The translations under genes were made by a program, and so were the position numbers. The notes beneath the pieces are model-generated. The model worked only from the letters and a program-made list of their open reading frames with translations, searched no databases and was not told the DNA's origin. From contig JAHYYP010000003.1 of assembly GCA_019424905.1 (NCBI GenBank), positions 62,001 to 126,000 of the forward strand: a stretch of 64,000 bases of DNA. The letters are read 5' to 3'. The stretch's first letter is position 1. Every line of letters begins with the position of its first letter. Below, in pieces: positions 52,022 through 60,313 of the stretch. This DNA comes from Collinsella sp. (lineage in GTDB: Bacteria; Actinomycetota; Coriobacteriia; Coriobacteriales; Coriobacteriaceae).

Positions 52022-52732
52022 ATGTCTCACGATATCTGTCCCGATACTGGGGAACCTTGCACTTGCGATGGGTCTGAGCCTTGTACTTGCGGCTGCGGAG
52101 GCTGCGGGCATACCGCGGAAGAGGAAGCGGCCGCCGCGGCGTATCGTGAGGCACACGGTGAAGGCCCGACCGGTGATGCCCTCGATCGCGAACGCAAGAT
52201 TATCGTGTCGTTTGACAGTACCTTCGATGTGATGGAATGCGAACAGCTGTGTCTTGCCGCCGGTGTGCCCGGGCGCATCATGCCGCTGCCCGGCTCCATC
52301 ACCGCCGGCTGCGGGCTGTGCTGGGCCATGCCGTTCTCGGGTGATGCCCTCGCCGCCTTCCGCGCCGCCACCGAGGGCCGCGTAACCCCCGCCGACACCA
52401 CCAGCTCGTCCTCTAATTACCAACACCGCCACATTGAGGACAGGCACCTTTGTGGTGGTTTGGAACACGTGGACGAAACAGGTTTGAAACACGGGTTTTG
52501 CACGTCAGGCTCTCAAAAACGCTTCTACCTGCATCGTAATCAAAACGAAACATCTGCTCGTCGGCTTATGCGTAACTTTGCTGCAACAGTGCGATATTAT
52601 CCATACTCGATAAAGCTCGCGGCGCATGGGGCGCCTCGAACGATACTTTTCTTTTCCATCAATTGGAGGAAGCATGAGCTACACGCAGAAAGTTCTCGAC
52701 GAGCTCAAGGCCCGCTATCCCGAGCAGCCTGA
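52022..52732 (+). CDS. Cys-rich protein with DUF3343-like core, tail probably not native
   Basis: The frame gives 236 residues. Residues 1-30 hold eight cysteines (including CTCDGSEPCTCGCGGCGH), a likely metal-binding part. Residues about 58-118 match the DUF3343 protein at 24246: CEQLCLAAGVPGRIMPLPG, then AGCGLCWAMP. The last 100 residues have a composition unlike the rest and run 59 bases into gdhA. A TAA in another frame at 52414, followed by an intergenic-type hairpin (about 52420-52463), suggests the true end is near 52416 after a one-base frameshift. It starts 15 bases after mobA behind TTGGAG. Role unknown, presumably Se or S handling. Confidence 0.6.
   Translation: MSHDICPDTGEPCTCDGSEPCTCGCGGCGHTAEEEAAAAAYREAHGEGPTGDALDRERKIIVSFDSTFDVMECEQLCLAAGVPGRIMPLPGSITAGCGLCWAMPFSGDALAAFRAATEGRVTPADTTSSSSNYQHRHIEDRHLCGGLEHVDETGLKHGFCTSGSQKRFYLHRNQNETSARRLMRNFAATVRYYPYSIKLAAHGAPRTILFFSINWRKHELHAESSRRAQGPLSRAA
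52420..52463. repeat. Imperfect palindrome before gdhA
   Basis: CCAACACCGCCACA is roughly complementary to TGTGGTGGTTTGG across a 17-base loop. It has the look of an intergenic palindromic element; no T tract follows. Confidence 0.45.
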
Positions 52733-54029
52733 GTTCATCCAGGCCGCGACCGAGATCCTCGGCACCATCCAGCCGGCGCTCGACGCCCACCCCGAGTACG
52801 AGGAGGCCGCCCTGCTGGAGCGCCTCGTCGAGCCCGAGCGCATCGTCATGTTCCGTGTTCCTTGGGTCGACGACCAGGGCAAGGTTCAGGTCAACCGCGG
52901 TTACCGCGTCGAGTTCAACTCTGCCATTGGACCCTACAAGGGCGGCCTGCGCTTTAACCCGACGGTTACCCTGGGTATGCTCAAGTTCCTGGGTCTGGAG
53001 CAGATTCTTAAGAACAGCCTGACCACTCTTCCCATGGGCGGCGGCAAGGGCGGCTCCGACTTTGACCCCAAGGGCAAGTCCAACAACGAGATCATGCACT
53101 TCTGCCAGTCCTTCATGACCGAGCTCTATCGCCACATTGGCCCCAACACCGACGTTCCCGCCGGCGACCTGGGCGTTGGCGGCCGCGAGGTTGCCTACCT
53201 GTTCGGTCAGTACAAGCGCCTGACCAATGAGTGGACCGGCGTCCTTACCGGCAAGGGCCTTTCCTTTGGCGGCTCGCTCGCCCGTACCGAGGCCACCGGT
53301 TACGGTCTGGTCTACTTTGTGGACGAGTACCTCAAGAGCCGCGGTGACTCCTTTGAGGGCAAGAACGTCGTCGTTCACGGCTCCGGTAACGTTGCCATCT
53401 ACGCGGTCCAGAAGGTCGCCCAGCTCGGCGGCAAGGTGCTCGCCTGCTCCGACACCCATGGTTGGGTCGAGGATCCCGACGGCATCGACTACACCGTGCT
53501 CGAGCATGTCTACAACAAGAAGCGCTCCGGCCACGACAAGGGCGTCACGCTTGCTATGTACGTTGACGAGAAGCCTAACGCCGTGTGGCACGAGGGCGAC
53601 GGTCGCGGCGTGTGGCAGCTGCCCTGCGACATCGCGCTGCCCTGTGCTCGTGAGAACACGCTGCTGCTCGAGGACGCCCAGGCGCTCGTCGCCAACGGCT
53701 GCAAGGTGGTCGGCGAGGGCGCGAACATGCCCACGACCATCGAGGCCACGACCTACTTCCAGAAGAACGGCGTCGCCTTTATGCCCGGTAAGGCTGCCAA
53801 CGCCGGTGGCGTGCTCGTGTCCGGCCTCGAGATGAGCCAGAACGCCGAGCACCTGTCCTGGACCTTCGAGGAGGTCGACGGCAAGCTCGAGCAGCTCATG
53901 CGCGGCATGTTCCACAACGTGGACGACACCGCCAAGGAGTATGGCCAGGAGGGCAACTTTGTCATGGGCGCCAACATCGCCGGCTTCGTGAAGGTCGCCG
54001 ACGCCATGCTCGCCCAGGGCGTCTGCTAA
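52674..54029 (+). CDS. gdhA: NADP-dependent glutamate dehydrogenase
   Basis: 451-residue cytoplasmic enzyme that makes glutamate from 2-oxoglutarate and ammonia. Substrate-binding segments: GPYKGGLRFNPTV and LPMGGGKGGSDFDPKGKS (about residues 119-136, active-site Lys), then PAGDLGVGGREVAY. The nucleotide-binding domain has VVVHGSGNVAIYA. Length fits the hexameric bacterial NADP type. ATG 52674 follows TTGGAGGAAGC. Confidence 0.96.
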   Translation: MSYTQKVLDELKARYPEQPEFIQAATEILGTIQPALDAHPEYEEAALLERLVEPERIVMFRVPWVDDQGKVQVNRGYRVEFNSAIGPYKGGLRFNPTVTLGMLKFLGLEQILKNSLTTLPMGGGKGGSDFDPKGKSNNEIMHFCQSFMTELYRHIGPNTDVPAGDLGVGGREVAYLFGQYKRLTNEWTGVLTGKGLSFGGSLARTEATGYGLVYFVDEYLKSRGDSFEGKNVVVHGSGNVAIYAVQKVAQLGGKVLACSDTHGWVEDPDGIDYTVLEHVYNKKRSGHDKGVTLAMYVDEKPNAVWHEGDGRGVWQLPCDIALPCARENTLLLEDAQALVANGCKVVGEGANMPTTIEATTYFQKNGVAFMPGKAANAGGVLVSGLEMSQNAEHLSWTFEEVDGKLEQLMRGMFHNVDDTAKEYGQEGNFVMGANIAGFVKVADAMLAQGVC

Positions 54030-54072
54030 ATCCAGCTCAACATAGCTCCACACAGCACCAGCTGACGAGCTT

Positions 54073-54107
54073 AAGGCTCCCGACCATATTGGCCGGGAGC
54101 CTTTTTC
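54073..54107 (+). terminator. Terminator after gdhA
   Basis: GGCTCCCG pairs with CGGGAGCC, followed by T5. Confidence 0.88.
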
Positions 54108-54169
54108 TATGGTGGTGAGGGTCGTGCGCCCTCGTTTGGTACACTTAGAGGTACTGGACAAGCAAAGAG

Positions 54170-55084
54170 ATGGGGGAGAACGTGCTCAAGTTCGGTACCT
54201 ACGTCCGTGTTGGAAACGCGGCCGAAGCCTATGAGCTCTTGCAGAAAAACCGCAACAACAAGATTGTGGGCGGCGGCATCTGGATGCGCCTGGGATCGCG
54301 TCGCGTGGCGACGGCGATTGACCTTTCGGCTTGCGGACTCGATCAGATCGAGGAGACCGAGACCGAGTTTCGCATCGGTGCCATGTGTACCCTGCGCCAG
54401 CTTGAGCGCCATGCCGTGCTCAACGCGCTCGTCAACCATGTGTTTGAGTTTGCCGTTCACGACATCGTGGGCGTGCAGCTGCGCAATACCGCCACGGTGG
54501 GTGGCAGCATCTACGGCCGCTTTGGTTTTTCGGACGTGCTCTCGGCCTTTTTGGCGCTCGACTCGTACGTTGAGCTGACGGGTGCCGGCCGCGTGCCGCT
54601 CGCCGAGTTTGTGAACATGGGCTATGTGCGCGACGTGATCGAGCACGTCGTGGTCGTCAAGCACGACTACCGCGCGAGCTACGAGGCCGTGCGCAAGGCC
54701 GCGACCGACTTCCCCTCCTTAAACGTCACCGCCGCCTGGTGGGACAACAGCTGGCATGTCACCGTGGGCGCCCGCCCGCTGCGTGCGACCCTGCTGCTGG
54801 GCGAGGCATGCGGCCTCGAGAGTGAGCAGCCTTCCGAGGACGAGCTTCGCGCCCTTGCCGCATCCGTGCGCGCCCTGAGCTACGGCACCAACCTGTGGGG
54901 ATCGGCCGACTACCGCCGCCGCATCTCGGCACCGTTGGCGATTCAGGCCGTGCGCCGCGCCGCCGGCATCGAGCTTTCGGCCGCGCTTGCCCGCGAGCTC
55001 GAGACCGTTCAGGTCCCCAAATATGCCACGGACGAGTATTCCTGCCGCCGCGTGCCCGGCGTCGATTCTAGCGAGGTGCGCTAA
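54170..55084 (+). CDS. FAD-binding subunit of a molybdenum hydroxylase (YgfM type)
   Basis: 304-residue protein with a FAD_binding_5 domain (KIVGGGIWMRLG near residue 33; VQLRNTATVGGSIYG near residue 103) and a CO dehydrogenase-type C-terminal flavoprotein domain. It passes electrons from the Fe-S/Mo subunit to NAD or another acceptor. Start may be ATG 54170 or GTG 54182. It shares one base with the next gene (taATG), so the two form an operon. A separate FAD subunit next to a fused Fe-S/Mo protein is the E. coli YgfM/XdhD layout. Confidence 0.82.
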   Translation: MGENVLKFGTYVRVGNAAEAYELLQKNRNNKIVGGGIWMRLGSRRVATAIDLSACGLDQIEETETEFRIGAMCTLRQLERHAVLNALVNHVFEFAVHDIVGVQLRNTATVGGSIYGRFGFSDVLSAFLALDSYVELTGAGRVPLAEFVNMGYVRDVIEHVVVVKHDYRASYEAVRKAATDFPSLNVTAAWWDNSWHVTVGARPLRATLLLGEACGLESEQPSEDELRALAASVRALSYGTNLWGSADYRRRISAPLAIQAVRRAAGIELSAALARELETVQVPKYATDEYSCRRVPGVDSSEVR

Positions 55085-57915
55085 TGGCTGCCAAACTCAT
55101 CGATCTTTCCTTTACGCTCAACGGCCGCAAGGTCAAGGTTCAGATTGCCCCCGATACCATGCTCTTTGCGCTGCTGCGCGAGCAGGGTTGCGCGTCGGTG
55201 CGCTGCGCCTGCGAAACCACTAACTGCGGCCTGTGCACGGTGTGGCTCGACGGCGACCCGGTGCTGAGCTGCTCGGTTCCCGCCGCGCGCGTCGAGGGCC
55301 GCTCCGTCACCACGCTCGAGGGCCTCAAGGCCGAGTCCGAGGCGCTCGCCCGCGCCATGGCTGCCGAAGGTGCCGAGCAGTGCGGTTTTTGTGCCCCCGG
55401 CCTCATCATGAACGTGCTTGCGCTCGCCCGCGCCGCCAAGGAGGACCCGGCGCTCGTCGCCACGCGCGAGGAGCTCTCTCGCCAGCTCGCCGGCAACCTC
55501 TGCCGCTGTAGCGGCTACGAGAGTCAGCTGCGCGCCATTGTGCGCTTCCTCAATGAGTCCGGCGTACGGGTGGGCTTTGAGATGCCCGAGCTGCCGGTCA
55601 ACGACACCAGCTGCGACGGTGTCTCTTACAAGCAAATCACTCACAAGCAGCCCAAGAAGGACTCGAAGGCCCTGCTCGAGGGCCGTCCCGTCTACACCGG
55701 CGATATGGTGCCCGCCGGCGCACTCATCGTCAAGCTCAAGCGCAGCCCGTATGCGCGCGCCAAGATCCGCTCCATCGACACCTCGCGTGCGCTGAAGGTG
55801 CCCGGCGTGGTGGGCGTCTACACCTACGAGGACGTGCCCAAGCGCCGCTTTACCATCGCCGGTCAGAGCTATCCGCAGCCTTCGCCCTACGACCGCCTGA
55901 TTCTCGAGAACCTCGTGCGCTATCAAAACGAGGAGGTGGCGATCGTCGCCGCCGAGACCGAGGAGGCTGCCGACAAGGCACTCAAGCTCATCAAGGTCGA
56001 CTATGAGGTGCTTGAGCCCCTGCTCGACTTTACCCAGGCGCTCGATAACGACATCGTGGTCCACCCCGAGGGCGACGTGACCTTTATGTTCCCGCAGGGC
56101 GGCGACGTCACGCGCAACTTGGTGTGCAGCGGCACGAACGACTTTGGCGACTTGGACGAGGCCTTCGCCCAGAGCGACATCGTCTTTGAGCGCACCTACA
56201 CCAGCCAGGCCACGCAGACCGCGCCCATGGAGACTTTCCGCGCCTTTGCGACGACCGACGCGTTCGGGCGCATTTCGGTGACCACCTCCACGCAGGTGCC
56301 CTTCCACGTGCGCCGCATGGTCGCGCAGTCGCTCGACATCCCGCAGTCGCAGGTACAAGTCATTAAGCCGCGCATCGGTGGCGGCTTTGGCTCTAAGCAG
56401 ACGGGCTGCTGCGAGATCTTCGTGGCGTTCGTCACCCAGCAGACCGGCCGTCCGAGCTATTGCTGCTACACCCGCGAGGAGACCATCACTGCGGGCAACT
56501 CGCGCCACCAGATGCAGATGACCGTTAAGCTGGGCGCCATGAACGACGGCACCATCACGGCCATCGATCTACACACGCTATCCAACGCCGGCGCGTACGG
56601 CGAGCACGCTACCACGACGATCGGCCTCTCGGGCCACAAGAGCCTGCCCATCTACAACCATGTGAAAGCGAGCCGCTTTAGCTGGGACGCCGTATACACC
56701 AATACCAACCGCGGCGGCGCGTATCGCGGCTACGGTGCCACCCAGGGCCAGTTTGCCGTGGAGAGCGCCGTCAACGAGCTCGCCGACATGCTGCACATGG
56801 ACCCCGCCGACCTGCGCCTTAAGAACATCGTGCGCGAGGGCGAGGTCATGCCGCAGTACTACAACGAGAAGCTCAACGCCTGCGCGCTCGATCGCTGCCT
56901 GCTGCGCGCGATGGACATGATCGGCTGGCGCGACAAGCCGTTGGCCGTGGACCTGGGCGACCGCGTGCGCGCCCTGGGCTGTGCGCTCACCATGCAGGGC
57001 TCGGGCATCTCCAACGTGGACATCGCCGGCATCGACATGCGCCTGGAAGAGGACGGCTTTATCACGCTTTCGACCGGCGCCACCGACAACGGCATGGGCG
57101 TCGACACGATCCTGGCGCAGATTGCCGCCGAGGAGCTGGGCGTTGAAAGCTCGCTGATCGTGGTGCGCGGCGTGGACACCGACGTGTCGCCGTTCGATGC
57201 CGGCTCGTACGCGAGCTCGGGCACGTACGTGACGGGCCTGGCCGCCAAGAACGCCGCGACCGAGCTGCGCGAGAAGATCTGCGCCAAGGCCGCCCAGATG
57301 TGGGACGTGGACGCCGCCGACGTGGTCTTCGACGGCCAGTACGTGCGCCTGTCCGACGAGCGTGCCGCACGCGAGCAGAACCGCTACCTCACGCTGCGCG
57401 ACTTTGCCAACTTGTGCGTCAAGAACATCGCGGGCGGCGACGCGCTCACCTCGCATGCCTCTGCCTGCCTGCCCGTTTCGCCTCCGCCGTTTATGGCCGG
57501 CATTGCCGAGGTCGAGGTCGACAAGGCCACCGGCAAGGTGACTGTGGTGGACTATGCGGCGGCTGTGGACTGCGGAACCGTGATCAACGAGGCACTCGCG
57601 CGCGTCCAGGCCGAGGGCGGCATTGCCCAGGGCATTGGCCATGCGCTCTACGAGATCGTTGAGCACGACGACCGCGGCCGCCTGCGCACCGGCAACTTTA
57701 TGAGCTACAAGCTGCCAACGCGTCTGGATATCGGCAGCATTCGCGTGGCCTTTGAGCCGAGCTACGAGCCGACGGGCCCGTTTGGCGCCAAGTCGATCGG
57801 CGAGGTCGTCATCAACACGCCGCTCGCCGCCGTGGCCTCGGCCGTGGCGCACGCCACCGGCCACCAGGTGCGCTCGCTGCCGATCACGCCGGAGAAAGCC
57901 CTGCTGGGGGAGTAG
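55084..57915 (+). CDS. Molybdenum hydroxylase, fused 2Fe-2S/Mo subunit (XdhD-like)
   Basis: 943-residue enzyme of the xanthine dehydrogenase family. The first 165 residues bind two [2Fe-2S] clusters: CACETTNCGLC-(x11)-C and CGFCAPG with CRCSG. The rest is the aldehyde oxidase/xanthine dehydrogenase Mo domain, with GGGFGSKQTG near residue 437 and TGPFGAKSIGE near the end, where the catalytic Glu lies. Length and fusion match E. coli XdhD (YgfN, 956) and the predicted selenium-dependent hydroxylases. Substrate (purine or another N-heterocycle) is not determined. Confidence 0.85.
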   Translation: MAAKLIDLSFTLNGRKVKVQIAPDTMLFALLREQGCASVRCACETTNCGLCTVWLDGDPVLSCSVPAARVEGRSVTTLEGLKAESEALARAMAAEGAEQCGFCAPGLIMNVLALARAAKEDPALVATREELSRQLAGNLCRCSGYESQLRAIVRFLNESGVRVGFEMPELPVNDTSCDGVSYKQITHKQPKKDSKALLEGRPVYTGDMVPAGALIVKLKRSPYARAKIRSIDTSRALKVPGVVGVYTYEDVPKRRFTIAGQSYPQPSPYDRLILENLVRYQNEEVAIVAAETEEAADKALKLIKVDYEVLEPLLDFTQALDNDIVVHPEGDVTFMFPQGGDVTRNLVCSGTNDFGDLDEAFAQSDIVFERTYTSQATQTAPMETFRAFATTDAFGRISVTTSTQVPFHVRRMVAQSLDIPQSQVQVIKPRIGGGFGSKQTGCCEIFVAFVTQQTGRPSYCCYTREETITAGNSRHQMQMTVKLGAMNDGTITAIDLHTLSNAGAYGEHATTTIGLSGHKSLPIYNHVKASRFSWDAVYTNTNRGGAYRGYGATQGQFAVESAVNELADMLHMDPADLRLKNIVREGEVMPQYYNEKLNACALDRCLLRAMDMIGWRDKPLAVDLGDRVRALGCALTMQGSGISNVDIAGIDMRLEEDGFITLSTGATDNGMGVDTILAQIAAEELGVESSLIVVRGVDTDVSPFDAGSYASSGTYVTGLAAKNAATELREKICAKAAQMWDVDAADVVFDGQYVRLSDERAAREQNRYLTLRDFANLCVKNIAGGDALTSHASACLPVSPPPFMAGIAEVEVDKATGKVTVVDYAAAVDCGTVINEALARVQAEGGIAQGIGHALYEIVEHDDRGRLRTGNFMSYKLPTRLDIGSIRVAFEPSYEPTGPFGAKSIGEVVINTPLAAVASAVAHATGHQVRSLPITPEKALLGE

Positions 57916-57938
57916 CGGGTCAGCGAACAAGTCGCAAT

Positions 57939-57968
57939 GGGCGGGGCGGGGCAACTCGTCCCGCCTTT
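57939..57968 (+). terminator. Probable terminator after the hydroxylase operon
   Basis: GCGGGG/GTCCCGC hairpin with a short T stretch, 24 bases after the stop. Confidence 0.45.
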
Positions 57969-58055
57969 CGCACTCGTGGTGAGGTCGTGAGCCTGTAAAA
58001 GGTGTGCGTGCGCTTACCGTTCGTATCTGCTATCATTCCTAGTCTGTGCGCTCAT

Positions 58056-58139
58056 GCGGGCGTGGCGGAATTGGTAGACGCGCCAGATTTAGGTTCTGGT
58101 GGGATTCCCGTGAAGGTTCGAGTCCTTTCGCCCGCACCA
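58056..58139 (+). tRNA. tRNA-Leu (TAG)
   Basis: 84 nt with a long variable arm and encoded CCA. Acceptor GCGGGCG pairs with CGCCCGC. The anticodon arm CCAGA-TTTAGGT-TCTGG gives TAG. Confidence 0.95.
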
Positions 58140-58229
58140 ACGCACCCGCGTCGGCTTATGCCCTCGCGACGCTTGTTGCATAAAGGTACCAGCACCTCAG
58201 ATAAGCTGGGCAGTATGAGGAGGAACGTG

Positions 58230-59528
58230 TTGAACATCACCGCTTCTGACGTCAAGGACGCCAAGCTCACCGCTACGGTCACCATCCCGGCCGCCGACGT
58301 CGACGCCGCGATCAAGAAGGCCTACAAGGACACCGCCAAGAAGTACCGCTTCCCGGGCTTCCGCGCCGGTAAGGCTCCCCGTCCGGTCATCGACTCTGCT
58401 CTTGGCGCCGAGGCTACCCTCGCTCAGGCCACCAACGACCTGATCGCCGCCAACGAGCCCGCCGTCCTCAACGAGCTGGACATCGTCCCCACCAAGAACG
58501 GTGACTACAAGGAGCTCGACCTCGCCAAGGATCACGAGGACTACACCTACACTGTCGAGTTCTCCCTGCGTCCTGCTGCCGAGCTCTCCTCCTTCGACGC
58601 CGTCGAGATCGAGATGCCTCCCGCGGAGGTCACCGAGTCCGAGATCAACAACCAGGTCGAGATGCTCCTCAACTACCGCGCCACCTTCGAGGACGTCGAG
58701 GGCCGCGCCGTCGAGGCTGACGACTACGTGACCGTCGACCTCAAGGCCGTCGAGAACGCCGACAACTTCGCCGCCGAGGGCCGTATGCTCATCGCCGGTA
58801 GCGACAGCAACCCCGCCGAGTTCAACGAGGCCCTGATCGGCGCCAACGTTGACGACGTCAAAACCGTCACCTGGACCGACGAGGCCGAGGAGGGCGAGGA
58901 GGCCGAGACCCACACCGTCGAGGTCACCGTCAAGGGCATCAAGGTCCGCAACACCCCCGAGCTCACCGACGAGCTCGTCAAGTCCGACTTTGGCTTCGAC
59001 AGCATCGACGCTATGCGCGACGCCATCAAGATCGAGATCGAGCAGGACAAGGCTTCCCGCCTGCCGGCCGAGAAGGAGAACCGTTGCGTCTCCGCTCTCG
59101 CTGAGCGCCTGCAGCTCGACGAGATGGACGCCGACTATGAGCAGTCCGTCTTTGAGGAGCTCGGCCAGAACTTCCTGTCCAACCTCGCTGCCCGCGGCAT
59201 GACGCTCGACACCTGGCTGCCCGCGTCTGGCCTGACCATGGAGCAGTTCATCGGCGACCTGCACAAGCAGGCCAACGACGTTGCCCGTGAGTCCCTGGCT
59301 CTCGACGCCCTCGCCCGTGAGCTCAAGATCGAGGTCACCGAGGACGACATCAACGCCGAGTTCGAGAAGGCCGGCGTCAAGGACGTCGAGGCTTCTAAGG
59401 CCGAGTTCATCGCCGACGGCCGCATGCCTGCCGTCCGCGAGTCCATCCGTCGCTCCAAGGCCGTCGATCACTTGGTCGAGAACGCCAAGGTGACCGAGGT
59501 CGACGAGACCGCCAAGGACGCCGAGTAA
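58230..59528 (+). CDS. tig: Trigger factor (ribosome-associated chaperone)
   Basis: 432-residue chaperone and peptidyl-prolyl isomerase at the ribosome exit. The ribosome-binding signature is in YRFPGFRAGKAPRPV (residues about 38-52). A PPIase (FKBP) domain follows at about 150-245, then the helical C-terminal domain. The TTG at 58230 is chosen for its spacing from AGGAGG; a GTG directly before it is the alternative. An upstream extension through tRNA-Leu is rejected. It sits ahead of clpP-clpX, a common arrangement. Confidence 0.94.
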   Translation: MNITASDVKDAKLTATVTIPAADVDAAIKKAYKDTAKKYRFPGFRAGKAPRPVIDSALGAEATLAQATNDLIAANEPAVLNELDIVPTKNGDYKELDLAKDHEDYTYTVEFSLRPAAELSSFDAVEIEMPPAEVTESEINNQVEMLLNYRATFEDVEGRAVEADDYVTVDLKAVENADNFAAEGRMLIAGSDSNPAEFNEALIGANVDDVKTVTWTDEAEEGEEAETHTVEVTVKGIKVRNTPELTDELVKSDFGFDSIDAMRDAIKIEIEQDKASRLPAEKENRCVSALAERLQLDEMDADYEQSVFEELGQNFLSNLAARGMTLDTWLPASGLTMEQFIGDLHKQANDVARESLALDALARELKIEVTEDDINAEFEKAGVKDVEASKAEFIADGRMPAVRESIRRSKAVDHLVENAKVTEVDETAKDAE

Positions 59529-59603
59529 TTCTCGCCACCTTTCCCGCGAGCGCATGGATGCGCCCGTGATGGGGTAAAGTTATAAGCCGGTTATCCGGTA
59601 GCT

Positions 59604-59650
59604 TCGTACGGTGCCAGCCAATGCATAGCATGCGGGCACCGTACGTTTAT
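59604..59650 (+). terminator. Terminator after tig
   Basis: CGTACGGTGCC pairs perfectly with GGCACCGTACG across a 19-base loop, with a TTTAT tail. Confidence 0.78.
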
Positions 59651-59691
59651 CTAGAACCAATTTGGTCCGCAAGAGAGAAATGGAGATGCGT

Positions 59692-60312
59692 ATGATCGCT
59701 AAGTTCGATTCCGCCCTCGTGCCATACGTTATCGAGCAGACGCCGCGCGGCGAGCGCAGCTACGATATCTATTCGCGCCTGCTCAACGACCGCATTATCT
59801 TCTTGGGCGAGGAGATCAACTCCGTCAGCGCCAACCTGGTCGTTGCCCAGCTGCTGCATCTTGAGAGCCAGGATGCCGAGAAGGATATCTCGCTCTATAT
59901 CAATTCGCCCGGTGGCGAGGTCTACTCCGGCCTGGCGATTCTGGACACCATGAACTTCATTAAGCCGCAGGTCTCCACCATTTGCGTGGGTATGGCCGCG
60001 TCTATGGCCGCCGTGCTGCTTTCGGCCGGCGCCAAGGGCAAGCGCTTCTGCCTGCCGCACTCCAAGGTCATGATTCACCAGCCCAGCGGTGGTGCCCAGG
60101 GTCAGCAGACCGAGATCGAGATCGTGGCCGAGGAGATCAAGAAGACTCGCCGCGAGCTCAACCAGATTCTGTCCGATGCCTCGGGCCAGCCGATCGAGAA
60201 GGTCCAGGCCGATACCGAGCGCGACAACTACCTGACCGCTGCCGAGGCCCTCGACTACGGCCTGATCGACCGTATCGTCACCTCGCGCGACCTTGCCGCG
60301 AAGGACGCCTAG
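59692..60312 (+). CDS. clpP: ATP-dependent Clp protease proteolytic subunit
   Basis: 206-residue serine protease that forms a double seven-membered ring and degrades proteins unfolded by ClpX. Catalytic Ser104 is in GMAASMAAVLL and His129 in KVMIHQPSGG. ATG 59692 has GGAG six bases upstream; in-frame ATGs at 59680 and 59686 are alternatives. clpX begins two bases after its stop, so the two are co-transcribed. Confidence 0.95.
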   Translation: MIAKFDSALVPYVIEQTPRGERSYDIYSRLLNDRIIFLGEEINSVSANLVVAQLLHLESQDAEKDISLYINSPGGEVYSGLAILDTMNFIKPQVSTICVGMAASMAAVLLSAGAKGKRFCLPHSKVMIHQPSGGAQGQQTEIEIVAEEIKKTRRELNQILSDASGQPIEKVQADTERDNYLTAAEALDYGLIDRIVTSRDLAAKDA

Positions 60313-60313
60313 G

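Noticed and set aside
58002..58229. N-terminal extension of trigger factor
   Set aside because: The extension runs through tRNA-Leu and has no family similarity; a good start is at 58230.
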